DNA of 56,863 nt from an uncultured Eubacteriales bacterium. GTDB taxonomy: Bacteria; Bacillota; Clostridia; Peptostreptococcales; Anaerovoracaceae. The notes beneath the pieces are model-generated. The model searched no databases, was not told the origin of the DNA, and was given only the letters and a program-made list of their open reading frames with translations. The stretch covers positions 1 to 56,863 of the forward strand of contig CADATO010000013.1 of assembly GCA_902790905.1 (NCBI GenBank). The letters are read 5' to 3'. The position numbers and the translations under genes were made by a program. Below, piece by piece: positions 34,870-42,570 of the stretch (positions are counted from its first letter, which is position 1; each line of letters begins with the position of its first letter).

Positions 34870-35514
34870 ATGAAAAAGAAACTTTTGGCAATCGTACTGA
34901 TGATGACACTTGCTGCGGCGTTCTGTCTGAGCGGCTGCGGCGGCGGTGACAGCGCAGCATCTGCGGAAGGAGCGGACACATCCGCGGCCGAAGAAGCGGA
35001 GAGCCCGGTCATGGATGGCGCTGCGTACGGCTATGGCGGCGATGATCCGGTCGAGATCGCTGCGTACAAGTACATGTGCGAAGAAGTGACGAAGAACTTT
35101 GATGCGGCGGATGTCAGCATCCCGGTCGTGACGATCTTCGCGGAAGATCTCACCAACCCGGACGACGTGCTCGTCTACGGGAGCTTTGAGGTCTACAACT
35201 ACACCATCGACGGCGATACGCTCAAGTGCGTTTCCGGCGGGGAGTTCCCGGGCGTCATGCATATGAGCGGGGATCAGGAGAACGGCTACACAGTCACTGC
35301 GTTCGAGGAAGTCGCGTCCGGCGGAGACTTTGACGACAGCGCGAAGGCCCTGTTCGGCGACTACTACGAGAACTTCATGACGGTCTACAGTGACGATGCG
35401 GCCCGCGCGGAGAACAGAAAGATCACCGTTTCGGACTACGTTAACCTGAACGGTCTGGACATCAATTACTTCCAGGACGAGGGCTGGGATCCGGTCGAAC
35501 TGTACAAGAAGTAA
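34870..35514 (+). CDS. Putative lipoprotein
   Basis: A 214-residue protein with a signal peptide MKKKLLAIVLMMTLAAAF and lipobox LSGC, followed by a Ser/Ala/Glu-rich linker and a domain of about 160 residues that begins near AYKYMCEEV and contains VTIFAEDLTNPDDVLVYGSF. The domain may have a cystatin/NTF2-like shape, but no family is identified. It is anchored outside the cell. The start has AAGAAGGAG 10 bases upstream, so the frame open to 34831 inside the AAA gene is not used. It lies 25 bases after that gene and may be co-transcribed. Confidence 0.75.
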   Translation: MKKKLLAIVLMMTLAAAFCLSGCGGGDSAASAEGADTSAAEEAESPVMDGAAYGYGGDDPVEIAAYKYMCEEVTKNFDAADVSIPVVTIFAEDLTNPDDVLVYGSFEVYNYTIDGDTLKCVSGGEFPGVMHMSGDQENGYTVTAFEEVASGGDFDDSAKALFGDYYENFMTVYSDDAARAENRKITVSDYVNLNGLDINYFQDEGWDPVELYKK

Positions 35515-35548
35515 GTGCCGGTCTGAACGAGCAGCAATGGAGCATGGT

Positions 35549-36043
35549 ATGAAGAAGAACGATCTTGTCGGTTATCTGATGGGACTTGTGATGTTCATGC
35601 TGCTGATTCCCGGCATTATGTGGTGGGTCAGCGGCGGTACGCATGGCGGCGTGCATCCCGGTGCGGGGCGGATCGCCTGCTTTGCCGTACTGGCGGTCCT
35701 CGGAATCGGGCTCAGCGTCTGGTCGATCGTTTACATGCGTCTTGTCGGCCGCGGCAATCCGATGGATGCGTTCAACCACGAAGTCGCCCCGCGCACGAGC
35801 GCGCTGATGACGGACGGCCCGTACAGGATCTGCCGCAATCCTATGCTGCTCGGCGTATTTCTTTACTATCTGGGCGTACTGGTCCTGCTGTGGTCGTGGA
35901 AGGCGGCGGTCGTTTTTGTCTGCTACTTCGCAGTCATGATGGTCCAGGTGCACAGCGAGGAGCAGCGCCTCGAGAAGGACTTCGGCGAGGCGTACCGGCA
36001 GTATAAAGCACGGACCAGGAAACTGATCCCGTTTATCTGGTAG
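35549..36043 (+). CDS. Isoprenylcysteine/phospholipid methyltransferase family membrane protein
   Basis: A 164-residue membrane protein with four or five helices and the C-terminal methyltransferase signature of the ICMT/PEMT family: GPYRICRNPMLLGVFLYYLG and the EEQRLEKDFGEAYRQYKART block, where Glu and Arg residues bind S-adenosylmethionine. The methyl acceptor in bacteria is generally unknown. ATG at 35549 has GGAGC upstream; ATG at 35537 is an alternative. Confidence 0.85.
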   Translation: MKKNDLVGYLMGLVMFMLLIPGIMWWVSGGTHGGVHPGAGRIACFAVLAVLGIGLSVWSIVYMRLVGRGNPMDAFNHEVAPRTSALMTDGPYRICRNPMLLGVFLYYLGVLVLLWSWKAAVVFVCYFAVMMVQVHSEEQRLEKDFGEAYRQYKARTRKLIPFIW

Positions 36044-36081
36044 AGAAGGCTATGGCAGGCTGATACTGCCGAAAGGAAATC

Positions 36082-36144
36082 ATGCGTGAAAAGATAAGAC
36101 TGATCCTGAATATCCTGATCGTGCTCGCCGTGGCGGCGGCCTGA
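36082..36144 (+). pseudogene. Truncated 5' copy of the Pr6Pr-family gene
   Basis: An ATG with a GAAAGGAAATC site opens a 20-codon frame (MREKIRLILNILIVLAVAAA) ending in TGA. It matches the first 20 residues of the intact gene at 37595 except Leu-Ile for Phe-Val. The last 35 bases of identity are exact, while the sequence before them differs. It is a remnant left by an insertion, or by loss of a tandem paralogue. Confidence 0.75.
36106..36140 (+). repeat. 35-bp direct repeat, left copy
   Basis: Identical, base for base, to 37619-37653. The pair encloses the Fic gene. Key words: begins CTGAATATCC and ends GGCGGCGGC. Confidence 0.9.
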
Positions 36145-36164
36145 GTTTGCAGGAGCAGAAGAAT

Positions 36165-36209
36165 CTGCCCGCTGTGCAAATAGATTGGCGCGGCGGGCAG
36201 TGTTTTTTT
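36165..36209 (+). terminator. Terminator downstream of the truncated gene start
   Basis: CTGCCCGC (36165-36172) / GCGGGCAG (36193-36200) followed by TGTTTTTTT. The following stretch to 36380 is AT-rich, has two AACGGTAC words (36242, 36340) and the operator described separately. Confidence 0.75.
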
Positions 36210-36295
36210 GCGTTGATTATGTACGGTTCCGAAAAGTTAGCAACGGTACAAACCTGTGCGTTTTAAAATATCCATTCGCAGCTGGAATTGGTTGT

Positions 36296-36364
36296 TTTAT
36301 TGATAAAAACAGGGTAAAATTATCAATAAACCGCAGGATAACGGTACTTTGTTGATAAAAACAG
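36296..36364 (+). promoter_or_regulatory. Candidate operator of the Fic gene
   Basis: Two perfect 11-base arms, TTTATTGATAA (36296-36306) and TTATCAATAAA (36320-36330), are separated by 13 bases. A further direct copy of TTGATAAAAACAG lies at 36352-36364 (first at 36300-36312). All sit within 85 bases upstream of the Fic start. The Fic protein has a C-terminal winged-helix-like region and may bind here; this is inference. Confidence 0.5.
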
Positions 36365-36380
36365 CCGATTCATAGATACC

Positions 36381-37571
36381 ATGACATACGAACCACTAAC
36401 GAAAATCTACTATAAAGACAGAGCGGCCTACGAGGCTGTTTATGAGGCGCGAAAAGAAGAGGGCGTTACCCTGCCTGTTATGATTGGCGAGCACGAGGCT
36501 TTCTTTACCGAGAGCGCCGAAATCCTGCACGACATCATCGCCATCTCGCGCATGAGCGGGGAAATCTCAAAGATCGCGCGGGAGCTGCCTGAGACAGCGG
36601 TGCAGCAGTATATGTTTCGCTGCCTGATCGATGAAGTCCTTTTGAACAATGAGATCGAAGGCGTTTACAGCACCAGGAAGGAGATCAACTCGCTCATTGC
36701 AGGCCTTGAGGCAAGGACAACCGGCGGCAGCAAACGCTTTGTCGGCATGGTCGAGAAATATCTTCTGATCAGCCGCGGAGAAAAGATCCGTCTGGATACG
36801 CCGCAGGACGTGCGATACCTGTACGATGAATCTTTCCGGTATGAAATTGCTGCAGAGGACAGCCAGGATCTTCCGGATGGACAGATCTTCCGCGCCGGGC
36901 CGGTGGATGTGATCGACGGTACGCAGCGGGTGCTCCATCACGGCGTCATGCCTGAAGAAGCCATCATCGATATGATGGAACAGGCGCTGCTGATCCTGCA
37001 GGATGACTCGATCGATATCCTGATCCGCATCGCCGTATTTCACTACCTTTTCGGATACATCCATCCGTTCTATGAAGGCAACGGCCGCATGAGCCGGCTG
37101 ATCAGCAGTTACCTTCTTGCGGGCGCACTGCATCCGCTGGCAGGGCTCAGGCTGTCTTATGAGGTGCGCAATGATCTGAGCAAGTATTATAAGGCCTTCC
37201 GCACCTGCAATGATCCGAAGAACAAAGGTGATTTGACACCGTTTATCACTGTGTTTATCAGCATCATCCGCAGCGCCTGTGAGCAGCTGCTCGATGATCT
37301 TGTCTGGCGGCAGGATGCACTGCAGCGGGCAGAAGATAAGACCGCGTCGCTGGCTGCGAATGCGAAAATGAAAGAACTCTACGGCTATCTTGCCGAGGCG
37401 GCCCTGTTCTCAGAGACCGGCATCTCGACGCAGGACCTCCTGCGGCTGACAGGCGTGACGCGGGCCACTTTGAAGAAAAGACTGCGCGAGGTCGAACGCC
37501 GGGGCCTTCTGGTGACGGCACGCTTCGGGCACGAAAACTACTACAGCCTTGTGATGGAAGAGATGGAGTAA
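36381..37571 (+). CDS. Fic-family protein with C-terminal winged-helix region
   Basis: Fic enzymes usually transfer AMP from ATP to hydroxyl groups of target proteins. The 396-residue protein has the full catalytic motif HPFYEGNGRMSR and, in the N-terminal part, NNEIEGVYSTRKE, which resembles the inhibitory helix of class II Fic proteins (the Glu is present, the Ser/Thr four positions earlier is not). The C-terminus (about 340-396: STQDLLRLTGVTRATLKKRLREVERRGLL) is a winged helix-turn-helix. It may be a self-regulated toxin-like or signalling enzyme. It lies between two 35-bp direct repeats, with operator-like repeats upstream, and looks like a mobile cassette. Confidence 0.88.
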   Translation: MTYEPLTKIYYKDRAAYEAVYEARKEEGVTLPVMIGEHEAFFTESAEILHDIIAISRMSGEISKIARELPETAVQQYMFRCLIDEVLLNNEIEGVYSTRKEINSLIAGLEARTTGGSKRFVGMVEKYLLISRGEKIRLDTPQDVRYLYDESFRYEIAAEDSQDLPDGQIFRAGPVDVIDGTQRVLHHGVMPEEAIIDMMEQALLILQDDSIDILIRIAVFHYLFGYIHPFYEGNGRMSRLISSYLLAGALHPLAGLRLSYEVRNDLSKYYKAFRTCNDPKNKGDLTPFITVFISIIRSACEQLLDDLVWRQDALQRAEDKTASLAANAKMKELYGYLAEAALFSETGISTQDLLRLTGVTRATLKKRLREVERRGLLVTARFGHENYYSLVMEEME

Positions 37572-37594
37572 TGGCAATATAGGAGGCATTACCG

Positions 37595-38260
37595 GTGAGA
37601 GAAAAAATCCGTTTTGTACTGAATATCCTGATCGTGCTCGCCGTGGCGGCGGCATGGACCGGCATGATCCTGCGCTGGGGCGAGGGCAATCTTCTGACCA
37701 CCTCCGGCCTTGCCAACCTCAAATACTTCACCGTGCTGTCCAACCTGCTCGAAGGGCTGGCGGCGCTGGTGTTCGTGATCTATTCGCTCAACGGCAAAAG
37801 GCGGGCCAGCCACCGCCACTCCTTTACTGCCAAGCGCCAGGCCTCGGCCATCCCGGACAGCCTGGAGATCTTCAAGTACGTCGCAGCTGTGGCGGTCGGC
37901 GTGACGCTGCTGGTGGTCATGGGGATGTTCGGACCGCTCTACGGCTACATGGCCATGCTGGGCGGGGCGAACCTGTTCTTCCATCTGCTCGTGCCTGTGG
38001 CTGCGATCCTCGAGGTCCTGCTCCTCGCACCGTTCAAAGCGACGGCGGGGGACAACGCGCTCGCACTCATCCCGACCATCCTCTACGCCGTCTACTACGT
38101 CGTGAACATGGTCTTGAACGGTGTTGGCGAATGGCCTGATACCAACGACTGGTACGGCTTCCTCAACTGGGGGATCCCCGGGGCTGTCGGTATCGCAGTC
38201 GGCATCTTCGCTGTCACCTATGTGATCGGCCTCATCCTGCGCAAAGCTGCGCGGGGATAG
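37595..38260 (+). CDS. Pr6Pr-family membrane protein
   Basis: A 221-residue protein with about six membrane helices and the Pr6Pr/FAR-17a-like pattern LKYFTVLSNLLEGLAALVFV, followed by FFHLLVPVAAILE. The function is unknown. It starts at GTG with TAGGAGGCATTACCG upstream. Its codons 9-20 lie in the right copy of the 35-bp repeat; the left copy at 36106 belongs to a truncated version of the same gene start, so this 5' end may have been supplied by the inserted segment. Confidence 0.8.
   Translation: MREKIRFVLNILIVLAVAAAWTGMILRWGEGNLLTTSGLANLKYFTVLSNLLEGLAALVFVIYSLNGKRRASHRHSFTAKRQASAIPDSLEIFKYVAAVAVGVTLLVVMGMFGPLYGYMAMLGGANLFFHLLVPVAAILEVLLLAPFKATAGDNALALIPTILYAVYYVVNMVLNGVGEWPDTNDWYGFLNWGIPGAVGIAVGIFAVTYVIGLILRKAARG
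37619..37653 (+). repeat. 35-bp direct repeat, right copy
   Basis: Exact copy of 36106-36140, here inside the 5' end of the Pr6Pr-family gene. The distance between the copies is 1,513 bases. Confidence 0.9.
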
Positions 38261-38281
38261 GGGCATCATTCTGTAACTTAC

Positions 38282-38308
38282 GGGCCGGCGCTGCGCCGGC
38301 CCTATTTT
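38282..38308. terminator. Terminator between convergent genes
   Basis: Nine-bp GC stem GGGCCGGCG / CGCCGGCCC with a CTG loop (38282-38302), followed by TATTTTA on the plus strand. Its right arm touches the stop of the convergent ORF6N gene. Confidence 0.8.
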
Positions 38309-39234
38309 AGTACCAGCGGCGGATTGGCCAGCAGATCTTTGACCATCTCTTTATATCCATCCACATCCTTGAGCTGCGTGATCGTCGTGATCCGCCTGCC
38401 CGCATCCTTGCTCGATGCGCCGCAGTGGTAGACTTTCATGTCTTTTGTGTTGTGATCGAGGATGATGTAGCGGTCATGTGCCTTGTTCATGCTCCGTGTG
38501 AGCGTGACGACCCGGCCGGGGTACTCGGTCAGAAAGTCCTGGTACTCCCGGAATCGCAGTGGCTTCCCGCCTTTGTTATCGCTGATGATGGTTACCTTTA
38601 CGGCAGACTTGGCATGCGCGAGGTGCTGCAGCGTCTTTGTGTTGATGTAGTCGTCAATCACGATCATCTTACGCTTTGCCCGCCGGTAGATCTTCTGGTA
38701 GGCGAGGTCGGCTTTGAAGGGTTGTCCGTCCAGAACCAGAATCTCCTCCTGCGACTTGGCGTCATCGAACAATTTCATAAAGTCATGCAAGTCAGTATGG
38801 GTAACCATGTTGTCTTTTATTTCAGTCATGCTCTCTTCGATACTGCGAATCTCATTTTCATGGCTTGCAACTTGCTCCAGAAGGGCTGTGTAACCGTGCT
38901 CTCCGGGAAGGCTTACTGTAGAACTATTATCGGTCAGATAGTCCTTCATCTCTTTAAAGAGCATGATGAGAGTTCTGCTTTGAGTGATTGCCAAATCACC
39001 TTTTAATACGGTCATAAGCATATAAATGCCCTGTTCGGTGAAAGCATAAGGAGGTTTTCTCCGACCACCTCGATTTGATGTGAAAAAATTGCACATCAAA
39101 TGCGAAAACTCGGATTGTGATAAACGAAACATGAACGCATCCCCGCTAAAGCGATCAATGTTGTTTTGAACTTGCCGGTTGAAGTATCGTGTTTCATATC
39201 CATATATTTCAGCCAGATCAAAGTCCAGCATCAC
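38302..39234 (-). CDS. ORF6N-domain protein, probably truncated at the 5' end
   Basis: The protein has an N-terminal ORF6N domain (LAEIYGYETRYFNRQVQNNIDRF, AFTEQGIYMLMTVLKG), a phage-type DNA-binding module, then a coiled stretch and a C-terminal domain with repeated DD/YIxT features. The usual start of ORF6N proteins (about 15-25 residues ending in TIRGQ-VMLD) is incomplete: the frame upstream reads VYTIRGQKV but meets a TAG about ten codons before the first ATG, and only ATG 39234 or the adjacent GTG are available. It may be a degraded phage antirepressor-type gene. The C-terminus ends in the shared terminator. Confidence 0.65.
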   Translation of the reverse strand: MMLDFDLAEIYGYETRYFNRQVQNNIDRFSGDAFMFRLSQSEFSHLMCNFFTSNRGGRRKPPYAFTEQGIYMLMTVLKGDLAITQSRTLIMLFKEMKDYLTDNSSTVSLPGEHGYTALLEQVASHENEIRSIEESMTEIKDNMVTHTDLHDFMKLFDDAKSQEEILVLDGQPFKADLAYQKIYRRAKRKMIVIDDYINTKTLQHLAHAKSAVKVTIISDNKGGKPLRFREYQDFLTEYPGRVVTLTRSMNKAHDRYIILDHNTKDMKVYHCGASSKDAGRRITTITQLKDVDGYKEMVKDLLANPPLVLK

Positions 39235-39315
39235 CTTTTGCCCGCGGATGGTGTATACCTAATCCCGCAGGGTTTGCTCGTCGTGGTATACTCATCGTAT
39301 ACAGGAGGAATCGCT

Positions 39316-40419
39316 ATGCCCCTTACCACCACCCAATTAAAAGACAAAGCCCGCGCCTGCCTGCTCGCAGGTGCAGCAGGGGACGCCCTTGGCTATCAGG
39401 TCGAGTTTTATGACCTTGAAAGCATCCGGGAGGAGTACGGTCCTCTGGGCATCACAGCATACCGGCTGGGCCCGAAAGGGAAAGCCCTGATCTCGGACGA
39501 TACCCAGATGACGCTCTTCACCGCCGCCGGACTGCTGTATGGCAAGTCCCAGAGCGCGAAGGGCAAAGACCTGCTTGATGCGGTCCGCTGCTCGTACTAC
39601 GACTGGCTGCGCACACAGCAGGACGTGTTCGAAGAAGAGGAAGTCCTCGCAAAATTAAAGAATCGCCCTGCCGTCAGCCGGCTGGCAGATGTGCAAGAGC
39701 TGTACGCTTTGCGTGCGCCGGGCAATACCTGCCTCAATGCGCTCGCAGCATTTGAAGCATACGATACGGAACGCCGCGCCAATACACGCAAAGGCTGCGG
39801 CGGGATCATGCGCGTGGCGCCGGCAGGGATCTTCTTCCCGCCGGAAGGCGAGGGCGATTACACAATGAGCGACGCAGAACTGCTCCGGTTTGGCGCAGAC
39901 ATCGCCGCGATCACCCACGGCCACCCGCTCGGATACATCCCCGCGGGCATCGCCGCACTGCTCGTTCGCAAAGCCATCTATGAAGGCCCGGAGAAGGACC
40001 TCGGAACGCTCCTGGATGAGACCATGGCCGCCGCCCGCCGTACATTCAAAGAGGAGGCCGCTTCGCATCAGAAGGACGAGGCCGCCGCGATGGATTACGT
40101 GGAGGAGCTTGTGTCCATGGCGCGGATGCTGGCCATGAACGACCACAGCGACACGGACAACATCCTGCTGCTCGGAGAAGGCTGGGTCGCCGAGGAAACG
40201 CTCGCCATCGCCGTCTACTGCGCGCTGCGCTATGAACGCGACCTTTCCGCCGCTCTTATCGCAGCGGTCAATCACGACGGGGACAGCGACTCTACCGGCG
40301 CCGTGACCGGCAACATCCTCGGGGCATACCTTGGCACCGCCGGACTCGGTGAGCAGTGGACGAAGGACCTGGAACTCGCGGACCTGATCAGCGAGATGGC
40401 CGGGGAGCTGTGTGATTAG
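39316..40419 (+). CDS. ADP-ribosylglycohydrolase family protein
   Basis: The 367-residue protein has the DraG/ARH family hallmarks: GAAGDALGYQVEF at the N-terminus, SDDTQMTLF with metal-binding Asp residues, and the C-terminal GDSDSTGAVTGN motif. It should remove ADP-ribose from proteins or other acceptors. The start at 39316 follows GGAGGAATCGCT, where GGAGG is the ribosome site and GGAATCGCT is the iterated motif. Another copy of the motif begins on the last base of the stop codon (40419). The frame open to 39166 is antisense to the ORF6N gene and is not used. Confidence 0.9.
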   Translation: MPLTTTQLKDKARACLLAGAAGDALGYQVEFYDLESIREEYGPLGITAYRLGPKGKALISDDTQMTLFTAAGLLYGKSQSAKGKDLLDAVRCSYYDWLRTQQDVFEEEEVLAKLKNRPAVSRLADVQELYALRAPGNTCLNALAAFEAYDTERRANTRKGCGGIMRVAPAGIFFPPEGEGDYTMSDAELLRFGADIAAITHGHPLGYIPAGIAALLVRKAIYEGPEKDLGTLLDETMAAARRTFKEEAASHQKDEAAAMDYVEELVSMARMLAMNDHSDTDNILLLGEGWVAEETLAIAVYCALRYERDLSAALIAAVNHDGDSDSTGAVTGNILGAYLGTAGLGEQWTKDLELADLISEMAGELCD

Positions 40420-40437
40420 GAATCGCTCAGCCAGCGA

Positions 40438-40451
40438 GTTATCAAGTTTTC
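40438..40451 (+). repeat. 14-bp direct repeat GTTATCAAGTTTTC (second copy 42015-42028)
   Basis: Two exact copies, 1,577 bases apart, bracket the small membrane protein and lipoprotein genes at the left edge of the AT-rich island. They may mark a separate insertion. Confidence 0.6.
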
Positions 40452-40544
40452 ATTGATTTGATTTGTTGTCGTGTTCCAAATACAGTATCAGCCTAACTCT
40501 TTTTTATTGTGTCCTGTGCTCATTATCACTCACCTATTCATAGT

Positions 40545-40575
40545 TTGAGACAACCACCGTTGGGAATGATATAAT
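40545..40575 (+). promoter_or_regulatory. Promoter of the small membrane protein gene
   Basis: TTGAGA (40545-40550), 19 bases, and extended -10 TGATATAAT (40567-40575), 73 bases upstream of the gene. The remaining gap from 40428 holds no gene; a small GCGATA / TATCGC stem lies at about 40587-40605. Confidence 0.55.
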
Positions 40576-40647
40576 CAATTGGAAAAAGCGATACTACTCT
40601 TATCGCCAGGCATTCGTTGACCAAATCACCTAAGGAGGCATGTAAGA

Positions 40648-40905
40648 ATGGTTTTATCAATTGTTGTAGCCGTTATCGGATTGATAGTTGGCGTTTTTGG
40701 ATGGGCACAAATCATAGGAAGCATTCAGCACGCATCTGAACGCGGAGCAGGAAAGACTCTTGTCACTATCATTATTTGGGCGGTCATCTTCGGTGTGGTT
40801 ACAATTTTGTTCACGAACGTTGTCTTGACAGGGCACGTCAAAGCATTGCTGGTTGGTTACGCAATCAGTCTGATCCTAGTGCTCGCGCAGGGCAAAGTGG
40901 AGTAA
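40648..40905 (+). CDS. Small membrane protein
   Basis: An 85-residue protein with three hydrophobic segments (residues 3-24, 38-58, 64-80) and a conserved-looking polar loop SIQHASERGAGK between the first two. No family is recognised. The start has a strong AAGGAGGCATGTAAG site, which supports real expression. It lies in AT-rich DNA at the left edge of the island. Confidence 0.7.
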   Translation: MVLSIVVAVIGLIVGVFGWAQIIGSIQHASERGAGKTLVTIIIWAVIFGVVTILFTNVVLTGHVKALLVGYAISLILVLAQGKVE

Positions 40906-41022
40906 TTCTGCGGCTCAAAGGCATATTTGCTATTCGTTCGGCAAGCAAATCATATCAAATGAATACTAAACCGCTAAGGAAAAATATCAGATATCATTTA
41001 TCGATCAGACGGAGAGTAAAAC

Positions 41023-41916
41023 ATGAAAAGAAAGAATAGAAAAACTATCATCGCACTTTGCTTATCCCTGGCACTTGTTCTTACAGCTTGCGGTGGGAGC
41101 GCGACTGAAGCAAATGAGTCTTTATCAGCAGGGAAGGAAGAAGCCGTAAGTGCTGCAGTGACCAATGAAGAGGCAGGAGATGCTGTCAAAAGCGCGTTGG
41201 AATCCCGCTGGGCATACCAGGATAGTCTTGATGAATCTGCTTATGATAGTGCTTCTGTGCTGATAGACATCGTTGCTAAAGAGCTCGAACCTGTAGCAAA
41301 ATACTATGACGCGGAGTTTGAAGATGAGGCAGTAAAGACCGCAATGATTGAATACATTGATGCTCTGAATGAGATGAAGAGCGTTTATGAAAAGAGTGGT
41401 GAGGATCTGGCAACAATTTGGTACGACAGCCTCATCCTCAAGAAAGACAGACGAGAAGCTCTTAGAACGCTTGCTGATCTGACAGGGTTCACATTCGAAG
41501 GCCAAGCTGCCAAAGACTTCGAGAGTGTTTTAAATGATACTGAACCCGATATGCTTCCTGAAGATGCAGTCGTTGTAGATAGCGCGTTCACCATATACGG
41601 TGACGAAGCAACTGTAGATTACGGCGATGACAACCCGAACGGGGCTAGTGTGAAGGTGAGGATTAAGAATAACTGTAAGTTTACATTCCCGGATTTTGAG
41701 TTTGTTTATCGCGTAAAAGATTCGAACGGTGTTATGACTAGCAGCCAAGAATTCTGCGATATTAGTAACTTTACAGCTGAAAGTGAGGCTTACGCTGAAG
41801 CTTATGTTGAACGCCCCTGCACTGTAGAATTCTACGGGTTTATATATGGAACTGATGACTTATATGTGTCACCGGTTATCGAACTTGATGAGCCTATCGT
41901 TTTGAATGTGGAATAA
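41023..41916 (+). CDS. Putative lipoprotein
   Basis: A 297-residue protein with signal peptide (TIIALCLSLALVLTACGG; lipobox LTAC). The mature part has an acidic helical region (about 45-170) and a C-terminal beta-rich domain (from about 185, with VKVRIKNNCKFTFPDFEF) that resembles domains found in lipoproteins with an Ig-like or FxLD-type fold; no family is named. It is AT-rich like its neighbours and bounded by 14-bp direct repeats. The start has no strong ribosome site (GGAGAGTAAAAC). Confidence 0.7.
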   Translation: MKRKNRKTIIALCLSLALVLTACGGSATEANESLSAGKEEAVSAAVTNEEAGDAVKSALESRWAYQDSLDESAYDSASVLIDIVAKELEPVAKYYDAEFEDEAVKTAMIEYIDALNEMKSVYEKSGEDLATIWYDSLILKKDRREALRTLADLTGFTFEGQAAKDFESVLNDTEPDMLPEDAVVVDSAFTIYGDEATVDYGDDNPNGASVKVRIKNNCKFTFPDFEFVYRVKDSNGVMTSSQEFCDISNFTAESEAYAEAYVERPCTVEFYGFIYGTDDLYVSPVIELDEPIVLNVE

Positions 41917-42033
41917 CGGGGGATTATTGGTCCAACTGTTGGTTCGCGACCTCTGCATACTCTTGAGTTAAGAAGAATACTGGTCTTTGAAGGAGCATCA
42001 GGTGTAACATACGTGTTATCAAGTTTTCCAATC

Positions 42034-42070
42034 TATGCCACAGGTTTTCTGGCCTGTGGTATACTTTTTG
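42034..42070 (+). terminator. Terminator after the lipoprotein gene
   Basis: Eleven-bp stem TATGCCACAGG / CCTGTGGTATA (one G-T pair, eight-base loop) followed by CTTTTTG. Confidence 0.85.
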
Positions 42071-42105
42071 TATTAGTAAGTTCATCCATTTGATGAGGTA
42101 GTGAA

Positions 42106-42540
42106 ATGGTCAAGGATCTGCGAACGCATGTATTTGAGGAGTACCCTCAGCAACTTGATGAGTTATTAATTGAGGCGGAAGAGAGGTATGAATCTCCGAG
42201 GAAAAAGGTCTCTCGATTTGGCCAAAGAAGATACTTAGCCGAAGATGAAGATTCCGGAGCAGAATATGTTCAGGCTTTCATCAATAATATCTCTTTCCCA
42301 AAGAGTTTAGATGAATTGGAAGACTATATTTATAATGCTGGTCATTATGATATAGAGGGTTTATTAGTTTCTTCTTGCACTGAATGGACTGCGCCTCGTT
42401 GGGCAAAAGCTGGAGATACTGTGTTCTTTATGCATGCGAAATATGCGGATTCTGATAAGGTTGATAAGATCTTCTGTTTGGATGAGTTGAAGAATATAAG
42501 ACAAGTAGATGTTTTGCGTTCTGAAATAGTAAAGCATTAA
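42106..42540 (+). CDS. Protein of unknown function in the helicase-Nudix island
   Basis: A 144-residue protein: the N-terminal half is charged and helical, and the C-terminal half contains TEWTAPRWAKAGDTVFFMHAKYA, which recalls the WxxxGDxVFFYH pattern of PUA-like EVE/ASCH domains but is too weak to assign. It could also be the first part of a longer protein in relatives, since the domain seems to stop early. GATGAGGTAGTGAA precedes the start. It lies 30 bases upstream of the helicase and has the same AT-rich composition, so it may be part of the same system. Confidence 0.6.
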   Translation: MVKDLRTHVFEEYPQQLDELLIEAEERYESPRKKVSRFGQRRYLAEDEDSGAEYVQAFINNISFPKSLDELEDYIYNAGHYDIEGLLVSSCTEWTAPRWAKAGDTVFFMHAKYADSDKVDKIFCLDELKNIRQVDVLRSEIVKH

Positions 42541-42570
42541 TAAGAAACGAGATTTGATTAGGCTTAAGCG

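Noticed and set aside
31821..35012. Very long open frame on the minus strand (over 1,000 codons), with others at 18843-21032, 53733-55655, 4048-5613, 22737-24464 and 5678-7399
   Set aside because: They run antisense to clearly recognised genes (AAA ATPase, PTS, guaB, guaA and others), give low-complexity Arg/Asp/Val/His-rich proteins without motifs, and arise from the GC-rich codon bias of the sense genes.
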